64,000 bases of DNA from Adiantum capillus-veneris (lineage: Eukaryota; Streptophyta; Polypodiopsida; Polypodiales; Pteridaceae). The DNA is taken from NCBI GenBank assembly GCA_014529385.2, contig CM043959.1, positions 15,572,809 through 15,636,808 of the forward strand. Reading direction: 5' to 3'. The translations under genes were made by a program, and so were the position numbers. Below the pieces are notes generated by a model that saw only the letters and a list, made by a program, of their open reading frames with translations, was not told the DNA's origin and ran no database searches. Below are positions 10,744 through 20,458 of this stretch, piece by piece; position 1 is the first letter of the stretch, and each line of letters starts with the position of its first letter.

Positions 10744-11575
10744 ATGAAGACAGGACTGGTTCAAGATTGTGTGGGTACTGATCCCGACACCATGGATGAG
10801 AGTACAGAACTTTGCCGAGCTTGGGGCAAAGTGAGAGATCAAGAGGCCCTGATCTTCTTTGATGGAAGAGCCAAGGCCAACTTCATTTCACCGGAATTGG
10901 CGGCGCGGCTCGAGATCACTCCTAATCGGATGGGACCACTTGCGGAGGCAGTTCTAGCGGCACCCGGTAGGGACGTAGCCATTACAGCTGTCATTGGCAA
11001 ACTTCGGTTGCATTGTCAGGGGTATTTGGGGCATGAGGACTTCTTCATAATGCCTTTGGAGGGTTGTGATATTCTCCTAGGGATTCCCTGGTACCACAAG
11101 AACAACGCCGTGGTCGATTATCGGGCAAGAAAAGCGACTTTGACTACACACAAGAGCAGAACCATTGTACTTGATATTAAACTGAAGGGCGAGTCTGTCC
11201 CTATTATATCGGCTTCGGCCATTTCAAAATTAATGAAATCCAGTCTGTTTGTTTACTCGATCTTTATGAAAGAATTGAACGATAAGGATAGGACAAATAT
11301 GTCTAAACTTGATAAAGAACGCCAAGATTTTCTCCACTCTCACGCCGATTGCTTCCCAGAGGGCCTACCACGAGAGTTACCACCTGCTCGTCCTGAAGAT
11401 AATACCATTGATCTGATACCTGGAAGCACACCACCGAACCGGCCACCTTACCGTGTGAGCCGAGCACAGAATGAAGAGATTATGAACAAGGTGAAAGACC
11501 TCTTGGAAAAGGGTCTTGTCCAACCTAGTACTTCACCGTATTGCTCTCTAGTGTTGTTGGTTTTGAAGAAGACGG
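10744..11575 (+). pseudogene. C2 protease and RT N-terminus
   Basis: A long frame encodes [19 protein letters not shown], then GRAKANFIS, IGKLRLHCQGY and CDILLGIPWYH, a Ty3/gypsy retropepsin. The active-site triad D-G-R-A differs from the canonical D-S/T-G-A; B1 and B2 have D-P-G at this place. A linker ([15 protein letters not shown]) leads into the RT start ([19 protein letters not shown]). A one-base deletion at about 11570 in 'aagaagacgg' shifts frame inside KKDGSWRMC. Confidence 0.88.
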
Positions 11576-12240
11576 ATCTTGGAGAATGTGCATCGATTAT
11601 AGAGCTCTCAACAAAATCACCATCAAGAATAGATTTCCGATTCCTAGGATCGATGATATACTCGACAGGTTACAAGGATCCTCGTGCTTTAGCAGGATTA
11701 ACCTGAAGAGTGGATATCATTAGATCTGAATCGTGCCAGGAGACGTCTACAAGACAGCCTTTCGGACTACTTTTGGGTTATTTGAGTGCCTTTTGGCTTA
11801 ACCAATGCTCCTGCGACATTTAACCGCATGATGGACACGATTTTTCGAGAGTACAGGCTATTTGTTGGCACTTTCTTTGACGACATCATTGTTTTCTCTA
11901 AGAATGAGGCAGAACACAGAGATCATTTGCTTCAGGTCTTTCACGCATTGCGAGATCACAAGTTAGTGATTAATGCAAAGAAAAGTGAATTTTTCCTACC
12001 AGAGATACACTTTTTGGGACACATTGTCTCAGCAGCAAGAGTGCAAATGGATCCGGCCAGAATAGAGACTATACGTGATTGGCCCGATTTGAAGAATGTC
12101 CATGAAGTTAGAAGCTTCTTGGGATTGTGCTCGTACTACAGGCGGTTCATACGAAAGTTTGCAGAGGTTGCTTCCCCTTTGCATATCTTGACTCAAAAAG
12201 GAGTCCCTTTCCCGTGGGGATCCACAGAGGTGACTGCCTT
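11576..12240 (+). pseudogene. C2 reverse transcriptase
   Basis: Contains [51 protein letters not shown], the catalytic FFDDIIVFSK box (about 11875-11905) and LGHIVSAARV. TAG at 11721-11723 replaces CAG (Gln of HQIRI). About 10 nt are missing at 11786 before CCTTTTGGC relative to C1. The catalytic Asp pair is intact, unlike C1, but the frame is broken. Confidence 0.9.
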
Positions 12241-12680
12241 TTAGACATTGAAAGAGAAATTGACTACGGGACCAGTTTTGACTTTGCCAGACTTGCAGAA
12301 GTCATTTGAAGTATATTGTGATGCTTGTGGTCATTGTCTGCGTGCGGTCTTGATGCAACAAGGCCATGTCATTGCTTACGAGAGCCGATTGTTCTCTAGG
12401 CCGGAGATGACAGCACAGATTTAGGAGAAAGAGCTTTTGGCGGTTATCCATGCTCTTACTTAGTGGCGGCATTACCTACTTGGAGCGGATTTTACTGTCT
12501 TTATAGACCATCAGAGTTTGCGCTACTTCTTGTCCAAAAGCAGCTTTCGGCAAAGCAGATGCGGTGGGCGAACATCTTGTCACAATTTCACTCCCAGATT
12601 GTCCATGTGCACGGACAGAAGAATGTCGCGGCAGATGCTTTGTCTCGGAAGCCTTTGGTTCTGGCTATTTCCGCGATACA
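12241..12680 (+). pseudogene. C2 RNase H
   Basis: Gypsy RNase H in one main frame interrupted by TAG at 12242-12244 (CAG in C1 and C3), TAG near 12423 (TAT in C3) and TAG at 12461-12463 (CAG in C1 and C3). Motifs: VYCDACGH, AYESRLFSRPE, EKELLAVIHAL, DFTVFIDHQSLRY-like, and NVAADALSRKPLVLAISAIHH. It removes the RNA strand during cDNA synthesis in an intact element. Confidence 0.88.
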
Positions 12681-13896
12681 TCATAGGAGCTTCGACGATA
12701 TGGTTGACCAGTATGCCACAGATACAGATTTTGCGGATATTTTCACACGGATACGGGATGGAAAGACAGTAGCAAGATACTCCATTCGGGAAGGCTACTT
12801 GATGAGAAAAACCATGTTGTGCGTTACACAGCCGTTGAGGGAAAAGGTTATGACTGAATGCCATTGTTCACCTTTTACGGGTCACCGCGGCATTGCTACC
12901 ACCATGAAGAGGGTAGAGAGATACTTCAATTGGCCGAGACTCAAAAAGAATGTGGAAGAGTTTGTGCGCAGTTGCTTAGTATGCCAGAAGGTCAAGTTTG
13001 ATAGGCATAAGGCATAGGGATTGTTACAGCCTTTACCCATACCCACCCGCCCCTGGGAAAGTATTGCAATGGATTTCATTTTTGATCTCCCGAGAACACA
13101 GAGTGGTCACGATGGTATCTGGACTGTTATTGACAAATTTAGCAAATAGGCTCATTTCATTCCAGTGAAGAAAACAGTCAAGCCAGATCACTTAGCGAGA
13201 ATGTTTGTGGCCTAGACTCTTCAGATTACATGGCATGCCTGAGACGATTGTCTCCGACATAGACCCCAGATTTATGAGTTTGTTTTGGAAGGCAATGTGG
13301 GAGAACGTTGGCACGTGGTTGCAGTTCTCGTCATCGTTCCACCCACAGACTGATGGGCAATTTGAGATTGCAAATTCAATGGTTCTAGATTTATTGAAGT
13401 CTTATATCTCAGATCAGAAGACTCAATGGGAAAAGTACTTACCTTTGGTGGAATTTGCCTCCAATAACACGATACACTCTTCGACGAGGAAGGCGCCATT
13501 TGAGATTGTTGAAGGTGCTGCGAAGGTTCCACCCTTCCTAAGCACGAAAGATAAGATCTTCGAAGCGGATGAATATACGCGAGATTTGGATACGGCTTTT
13601 GCCAAGGTTCGCGAGACTTTACAAAAGACTCAAGAACGATAGAAAAAGGCAGCGGATCGCCATCGTCGCGACTTGAAATTGAAGGAGGATGATTGGATGC
13701 TCTTACGTTTTGAGAAGGCACGCCTAAGAAAGAAAAAGGGAAAGGAGAGGCTTTGTCCAAAGCTTAGTATGCGATACTACGGACCTTTCCAGATCACTAA
13801 AAAGATAAATGATGTCTCCTTCCGATTGAAACTGCCAGATACTTGGAGGACTTACAATGCATTCCATGTGAGTCTCTTGAAATCTTTTAAGGGTAT
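12681..13896 (+). pseudogene. C2 integrase
   Basis: HHCC domain (CSPFTGHRGIATTMK, RSCLVCQKVKFDRHK), then DDE core: [19 protein letters not shown] (first Asp), a VSDIDPRFMSLFWKA piece (second Asp) and DGQFEIANSMV (Glu). Stops at 13015-13017, 13147-13149, 13213-13215 and 13640-13642 are all TAG where C3 has CAG. The C-terminal part has [18 protein letters not shown] and the PFQI...[10 protein letters not shown] motif common to gypsy integrases. Inactive because of the stops. Confidence 0.9.
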
Positions 13897-14133
13897 GTGT
13901 CTGATAATTGGGAGCCTGATGAGCAACCCGAAGTGGAAGAAAACGAGGAGATCCTTGTTCTTGAACAGATTTTGGCATATAAGGATACGAAGACTAAAGG
14001 TAAAGTCCGAAGGCGGTTCTCGGTTAAGTTCAAGAACTATCCTGCATTGGATGCGAAGTGGATGGAGGAGGAGGACCTAGCAGATACTCCTCAATTTGTG
14101 AAACTTTACCTCGATGCTTTTGGTTTAGCATAG
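13897..14133 (+). pseudogene. C2 integrase chromodomain-like tail
   Basis: After a frameshift the tail reads [21 protein letters not shown], then [24 protein letters not shown], a chromodomain-like fold of the plant chromovirus type that lacks the full set of HP1 aromatic-cage residues. Such domains are thought to guide integration to particular chromatin. The same tail is present in C1, C3, B1, B2-side and B4. Confidence 0.8.
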
Positions 14134-14709
14134 TCTATTCCAAACGGAACCCAGAATTCAGTTTGGCCAGAGATCTGGTGCAGTGGGATGCACAAGAGGG
14201 GAGTCACTCCGCTCCTTTGTTAACAGATGCCTTGATTTAGATACTAGAGTCACTGATGTCTCTCTGAGCTTCAGGGATACTGAAAGCTGACAGTATTCTG
14301 CTTTATGACTTTAATGAAATGGAATTCTTGATTATGATACTGATTTGTTCTTGACTTCTTTTAAGTGCAGGAACTGATAGACGAAATGACTACAGCATTT
14401 TGGTCTGATTGATCTCGAATAGACATGGTTGCAATAGGGGTTAGTCAATCGGACATCGATGAGGTCCCGATTGGATCTAGATGTGATTGCTAGCTACATT
14501 GCCGATAAATCATGGTCTAAGATCCGAATGAATGTTGAATGTCATGTGATGTCCTGTGATATCTAGTGATGTCCTGTGATGTGACCGTCGATTTGGTACA
14601 TGTGCTACATGTGTGTTCCTAGTACGTAGGTATTAACAGTCAGTGTCTGCTAAGACAGTTTATGGCTTCTGTCGGTTTTGCAAGCGTAATCACGGTCGAT
14701 TACAATGCT
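14134..14709 (+). other. C2 3' untranslated region
   Basis: Conserved between C1, C2, C3 and the inverted copy at 43874-44190, so it is part of the element. It contains short repeated 'gtgatgtcctgtgat' units at about 14545-14580. No ORF of note. Confidence 0.7.
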
Positions 14710-14724
14710 TTCAAGAGGGGGGTA
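14710..14724 (+). other. C2 polypurine tract
   Basis: TCAAGAGGGGGGTA abuts the 3' LTR start at 14725. C1 has the equivalent AAGAGAGGGGTA before 16978. Confidence 0.85.
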
Positions 14725-15374
14725 TGTCACAAAGTGATGACGTGGCTACCGACAGCAGAAACCCTAAAATTTCTGCAAACCCTAATTTCTGCCAAAAATC
14801 CTAATTTGCAGAAACCCTAATTTCTGGAAACCCTAACCCTAACTGTTGGCTGAAACCCTAAAGTGGCTGGAAACCCTAAAAGCGGGCGGCAAATGCCACG
14901 TGGCAACAGTGTATGGATTTCCGGATTTTACGGAGGTGGAAAAAAAGCCCAACCTAGCGACGCAAATTGGCGTGCTTTTTGTCTACGCTTTGGAGATAGA
15001 GAGAGAGAGGGAATACTTGCTTTATTTGTTTGCTCTCTTGAGAGAGAGAGAGAGAAATTGCTTTTGAACTGAAAGCTTTTGGGGCTCTGCTTTTGGGCAT
15101 CCCTTGTAATCTTTAAATACGCGGTGAGGGGCTCACTCTGCATAGCATATGGACGCAGTGTCTGAGAGTGAAACCCTAACCGCTCTTTGTACTTTGACAT
15201 TGATTTAATACATAAAGAAATACCGAAAGGGGCGCCAGTCTTTGGGGCCAATATCTCTAGGCACGGAACTCCGTCGGGCCAGTGCAAATCTATTGTGATC
15301 TGTGAATTGTTTTGAAGTGGTTATTTGGTGCTGTCGCGATTGATTCTTGACTTGGAGTGTCCAAGTCTGTTACA
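14725..15374 (+). repeat. 3' LTR of C2
   Basis: TGTCACAAAG to GTTACA, 650 bp, homologous to 8548-9137. It has six exact AAACCCTAA motifs plus decayed ones at about 14757-14880, more than its 5' partner, so the telobox block changed length after insertion or during replication. Confidence 0.92.
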
Positions 15375-16410
15375 TGCACAGTATGCCAGAAGGTCAAGTT
15401 TTGACAGGCATAAAGCACAGGGATTGTTACAGCCTTTTTACCCATACCCACCCGCCCTGGGAAAGTATTGCAATGGATTTCATCTCTCGAGAACACAGCG
15501 TGGGCACGATTCTTTATTGCCCGGGTCTTCAAATTACATGGCATGCCTGAGACGATTGCCTCCGATAGGCACCCCAGGTTCACGAGTTTGTTACGGACGG
15601 CTATTTGGGAGAACATAGGCACGTGGTTGCAGTTCTCGTTCCACCTGCAGACTGACGGGCAATCAGAGATTGCTAATTCATTGGTACTGGATTTGTTGAA
15701 GTCTTCTGTGTTAAATCAGACGACTACTTGGAAAAGGGTTTTACCTTTGGTGGAATATGCCTACAGAAACACGTTTAAACTCTTTGATGGGGAAGGTGCC
15801 ATTTGAGATTCTTGAAATTGCTACAAAAATTTCACCCTTCCTTAGCACGAAAGATAAGATTTTTCTTTGAAGCCGACAAGTTCACGAGGGACTTGGTCCG
15901 GAAGGCTTTGCAGAAATTTCGGGAAAGACAGAAAAAGGCAGCAGATCGCCATTGTCGCGATTTGAAATTGAAGGAGAATGATTGGGTACTCTTACATTAT
16001 GGGAAGGCACTCTCGAGAAAGAAACCAAAAAGGGAAAGAAGCGGCTTCTTTGAAAGCTTAGCATGAGATAGTGTGGACCTTTCCAGATTTTCCGAAAAGA
16101 TAAACGATATCTCCTTAGGATTGAAGCTGCCAAAATACTTGGAGAATTCACAATGTTTTTCATGTGAGTCTCTTGAAGCCTTTTGAAGGCGATGTGCCTG
16201 ATGATGAACAACCCGAAATGGACGAAAACGAGCAGATACTCGTTCCAGACCAGAAATTGGCACAGAAAGAAAGAATAAAGGTAAAGTCCGAAGGCGGTTC
16301 TTGGTTAAATTCAAGAACTATCCTGCATTGGATGCCACGTGGATGGAGGAGGAGGACCTAGCAGATACTCCTCAGATTGTGAAACTTTACCTCGAAGCTT
16401 AGCATAGTCT
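15375..16410 (+). pseudogene. C1 integrase core, C-terminus and chromodomain
   Basis: C1 resumes after C2 with the VCQKVK region, a deleted DDE core (MDFISREHS), then IASDRHPRFTSLLRTAIWENI and DGQSEIANSLVLDLLKS. The C-terminal region (15803-16066) and chromodomain (about 16164-16410; KERIKVKSEGG in one frame, the [21 protein letters not shown] signal in another) follow with frameshifts. The text is homologous to C2 but more decayed. Confidence 0.85.
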
Positions 16411-16977
16411 ACTCCAAATGGAACCCAAAATTCAGTTTGTTCGGAGATCTGGTGCGATGGGATGCACAAGAGGGGAGTTACTCCGCTCCTTTGTCAACAA
16501 ATGCCTCGATTTTGATGCTAGAGTCACTGATGTCTCTTTGAGCTTCAAGGATACTGAGAGCTGACAGTATTCTGCTGGATGACTTTATGAAATGGAATTC
16601 CTGAATATGATACTGATTTGTTCTTGACTTCTTTTTAAGTGCAAGAACTGATAGACGAAATGAATGCAACATTTTGGTCTACTTGATCTCGAATAGATAT
16701 GGTTGCAATAGAGGTTAGTCAATCGGACATCGATGAGGTCCCGATTTGATCTAGATGCAATTGCTAGCTACATTGCCGATAAATCATGGTCTAAGATCCG
16801 AATGAATGTTGAATGTCATGTGATGTCGTGTGATGTGACTGTCGATTGGTACATGTGCTAGATGTGTGTTCCTAGTACGTAGGTACTAACAGTCAGTGTC
16901 TGTTAAGACGGTTTATGGCCTCTATCTGTTTTGCAGGCGTAATCGAGGGCGATTACAATGCTTTCAAGAGAGGGGTA
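16411..16977 (+). other. C1 3' untranslated region and polypurine tract
   Basis: Matches C2 14134-14724 closely, ending in the purine tract TCAAGAGAGGGGTA before the LTR. No gene seen. Confidence 0.75.
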
Positions 16978-17450
16978 TGTCACAAAGTGATGACGTGGCT
17001 GCCCGAAACCCTAATTCTGCCAGATACCCTAATTCTGCCAAAAACCCTAATCCTAAAAAGACTGCAGAAAATACTGACGTGGCTGCTGACGTGGTAGCGG
17101 CAGCGACAACTTGCTTTTGCGGCAGTTTTTGGGCGATGCTTTTTATGCTACGCAATTGAAGAAAGAGAGAGAGAGCTTTTGTTTGCTTTATTCCCTCTCA
17201 AGAGAGAAAGAGAGAGAGATGGTGAAAAGCACAAGGCTTTTGCTTTATTTTAAAAGCTTTTGATTTTCAGCTTTTGAAGCTTTTTGGGGCTCTGCTTTTG
17301 GCATCCCTTGTACTCTTTAAATAAGTGGGTAGGCCACTCACAACTTAGAGCATCTGGACGCAAAGTCTGAGTGTGAGCGCCTGCCCACACTCTTGTACTT
17401 TGAACTTAGATTAATACAAAAAGAAATACTGAAAGGAGCGCCAGTCTTTG
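16978..17450 (+). repeat. 3' LTR of C1, truncated by A2
   Basis: Starts TGTCACAAAGTGATGACGTGGCTGCCC, as in the C1 5' LTR, and runs through TTTAAATA to GCGCCAGTCTTTG, where the A2 LTR starts at 17451. The last roughly 110 bp expected from the 5' LTR are missing and do not reappear after A2. Confidence 0.88.
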
Positions 17451-18636
17451 TGTCACGTGACACATCCAACCCTATGTGTCTGTGGACAAGCTACAACATG
17501 ATCAGGGTTCAGTCAGTCCAGTCAGTCTAGATTAGAAGTGATCTGGCACTTTTGTGAGTCTATTCATACTGAATAGACCGTGCATGCCTAGTCACTTAGT
17601 GTAGATGCATATTCTCTGGTTGCACACAGCATGATCATCAATATTCCCATCAGAATCCATCAGATTCCATCATGGGAATTTTCCAATGCATTTAGCCTAT
17701 TTTACCTATTTTTGGTATTTTTCACTTATTAATTTGAGTGACTTTCCAACAAAAGTAGGTAGGGCAATTTGGGTAAGAAAATATATAGGCAAACCAAAGT
17801 TAGCACTAAATGGCAGAAGAGGCAACAGGAGCCAAGCTCAGTACGCATCTTCTCAATAGGACCTTGGTGGACTTCCTCCAAGCAAAAACCCCATCATCAA
17901 CGTTTTCTTTCCACAAGAAGCCAACGCCATCCACAAGCATCCCCAACGTTTGCATTCAGCTTCATCGCCCTAGCAAGCATCAAAATTGGCGTTTTTGACA
18001 GAGCTCCCTAGCGTTTTTGGTTTCATCTTCAGCCTTGCAGATCCAGCATATGCAGTGATTTGCAGCCCTAAAAGGAGTAGCAGATTCAGCCTGGATAGAC
18101 CATCGATTTTCAGCCTAAAGACACCTCAGTTTTCAGCCCTAAACCTGCAGTTTTTCAGCGACAAAGACCCACAGAAAACAGCCCCCAAAATCAGCGTTTT
18201 TGGCTCAGTCGCAGATTTCAGCACATAGTGTTTTTGGACAGCAAATAAAAGATTGCAGATTTCCGCCCTTAGGGTGGTGTCGTCATCCCCGTCGTCGTCG
18301 TCGACATAGCCTAGACTTGCATCAATCACATGCATTCAGTTTGTACCAGATTGTGCAATCATAAGTAGACCACTCTCGCCGACCACTCTCGTCGACGAGA
18401 GTGGGGTCTTCGGAGGAGGGTTTTACAACGTCTCTGGTGTCGTATCTCTCTTCTCTCTCTATCTCTCAGTCTCATTCACTTGCACGCATAGTGTCCATTC
18501 ACTTTATTTGCGATCATAGCATTCTCTCATTAAAAAAAGAAGGCTCTCCCTTCCATAAGAACAAAAGGAACCTTGAGCACAGTTCAGAGCACTCATCTTG
18601 AGCAAAGCGCAAACATTCATTCCGCTGCACCTAACA
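17451..18636 (+). repeat. 5' LTR of family A element A2
   Basis: Starts TGTCACGTGACACATCC and ends CTAACA, next to the PBS. Homologous to 22619-23672 and to 53149 onward. It holds repeated 'ttcagccct/cagcgtttt' pieces and a GTCGTCGTCGTC stretch at about 18286-18303. Confidence 0.92.
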
Positions 18637-18637
18637 T

Positions 18638-18649
18638 TGGTATTAGAGC
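18638..18649 (+). other. A2 primer-binding site (tRNA-iMet, one mismatch)
   Basis: TGGTATTAGAGC, one C-to-T change from the iMet complement seen in A1. Confidence 0.85.
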
Positions 18650-19073
18650 TTTGGCAGTGTTCTGTATCACTCAAGGAAAGAACCACAAGAATCACAAGTT
18701 TTTTTTTGCTTGTTGCGGTCGCACGAACCCAAGTTCGCTTGAGCGTGTCGATTCCTAATCGTGTTTGTAAAGAGTGACAGGAATCCCAAGAAAGAAGGGC
18801 TTGTCCAGCCTCCCCTTGTGTCTCTTTTCAGTCATTGAGAGCGGACCGTGCACTTAGCGGCCGGCCAATCAACGTGAGGTGGAAAAAAGCAACCATGGTG
18901 TGAGTGCAAGGCCGCCAAGGGGTGTGCCCGCGGAAAGGAGTAGAACTCGGGTGAAGAGAAGATCCTTCTCAAACACAGTTTGCAAGCGAAAGAAAACCTC
19001 AAGAACCTCAAGAACCTCAAGACCCTCAAGAACCCAAGTTCCTCGTGAACTTAAGAACCAAAGATCCTATTGC
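18650..19073 (+). other. A2 untranslated leader
   Basis: Homologous to the A1 leader, ending with repeated 'cctcaagaa' units (about 18996-19030). No separate gene is seen. Confidence 0.6.
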
Positions 19074-20455
19074 ATGGTCGTCACCCGAAGCGGAATGGAT
19101 ACTTCGCATACAGGTGATGAGCATGAGAGAGGCGACGAAGAGTTCTCCCCACCAAGAGATTTTTCCGGCCCTCCCCCTTCGCATCTACGCCACGAGTTGG
19201 ACAACTTCTATGGAGGCGATGGTCAAGTCGATGTTGGACATGATGGCACAACAACAAGAAACGAATCGAGTTGCGTTGGCACAACTAGCAAGCAAAGCAG
19301 AACAACAGGAAGCTAAAGACCGCGAGCGCGACGAAAGAAACGAAAGCATTGCCACACAACCAGAAGCAAATCGCATTGCTAAGGAGCACGAGCGCGACGA
19401 AAGAAACGAAAGAATTGCCGCACAACAAGAAGCAAATCGCATTGCTTTAGAATGCGAGCGCCACGCACAAAAAGAACGAAAAGAACAAAGAAAGGAGGAA
19501 GCGGCAGCACGAAGCGCAGCCTTGGAGATCGAGCGAGAGGCTCAAAGAGAACTACGCACTCAAGAGTTGATTCGACAAGTACTTGCCTTGAAATTCGAAC
19601 CAGCCAAAGATCGTGGGAGTTCCTCGAGTGGCACAAGCCACGATGCGGATTCCAACAATCCAGTCTCACAGAGAAGTTGACTTTCAGTAAGTATGATGGT
19701 AAGATGGATGCTACGGTTATTTATTCTTGGTTGCATCAATTTAATGCTTATTTTGCGACAACTAAGAAGACAAGAAATAACAAAGTTTTGACGGCAGCCG
19801 TGTACCTTGCAGGTGATGCCATTAATTGGTACCATGCATGGCAAGAGGCACAGTTAGCCAAGCACCTAGAGGAAGCCGACGAACTCACGCCCCTTTCTTT
19901 CAATTGGACTGATTTCCAAGACAAGCTCAAGGCGCGGTTTATGCCACCTAAGTACCTCACACGATTGAAGGACGATTAGCACGCTCTCAAGTAAAATCGA
20001 GAGGCTCAAAGAGAACTACGCACTCAAGAGTTGATTCGACAAGTACTTGCCTTGAAATTCGAACCAGCCAAAGATCGTGGGAGTTCCTCGAGTGGCACAA
20101 GCCACGATGCGGATTCCAACAATCCAGTCTCACAGAGAAGTTGACTTTCAGTAAGTCTGATGGTAAGATGGATGCTACGGTTATTTATTCTTGGTTGCAT
20201 CAATTTAATGCTTATTTTGCGACAACTACAAGAAATAACAAAGTTTTGACGGCAGCCGTGTACCTTGCAGGTGATGCCATTAATTGGTACCATGCATGGC
20301 AAGAGGCACAGTTAGCCAAGCACCTAGAGGAAGCCGACGAACTCACGCCCCTTTCTTTCAATTGGACTGATTTCCAAGACAAGCTCAAGGCGCGGTTTAT
20401 GCCACCTAAGTACCTCACACGATTGAAGGACGATTAGCACGCTCTCAAGTAAAAT
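19074..20455 (+). pseudogene. A2 gag N-terminal half with internal duplication
   Basis: ATG at 19074 (MVVTRSGMDTS). After a shift near 19190, the frame 19045-19680 encodes an extended Glu/Arg coiled coil with repeated HERDERNERIAAQQEANR units (about 19320-19560), then RTQELIRQVLALKFEP. Another shift near 19660 leads into the capsid core (FSKYDGKMDATVIYSWLHQF, INWYHAWQEAQLAKHLEEA, KLKARFMPPKYL). TAG at 19978 and TAA at 19992 end it, and the whole core is repeated once more before the next frame opens at 20459. Confidence 0.82.
19534..20455 (+). repeat. Tandem duplication in A2 gag (about 460 bp x 2)
   Basis: Copy 1 is 19534-19997 and copy 2 is 19998-20455. They are almost identical; I see one A/C difference ('aagtatgatgg' vs 'aagtctgatgg') and a 6-nt loss in copy 2 ('aactaagaagacaag' vs 'aactacaag'). 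A1 has a single copy, so this arose in A2 or its recent ancestor. Confidence 0.93.
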
Positions 20456-20458
20456 GGT

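Noticed and set aside
14757..14880. Interstitial telomere
   Set aside because: AAACCCTAA motifs are separated by unique LTR sequence and recur in other C LTRs, so they are promoter motifs, not a telomere array.
18286..18303. GTC repeats and similar stretches in A LTRs as a possible microsatellite gene feature
   Set aside because: They recur at the same place in every A LTR and are simply part of the LTR.
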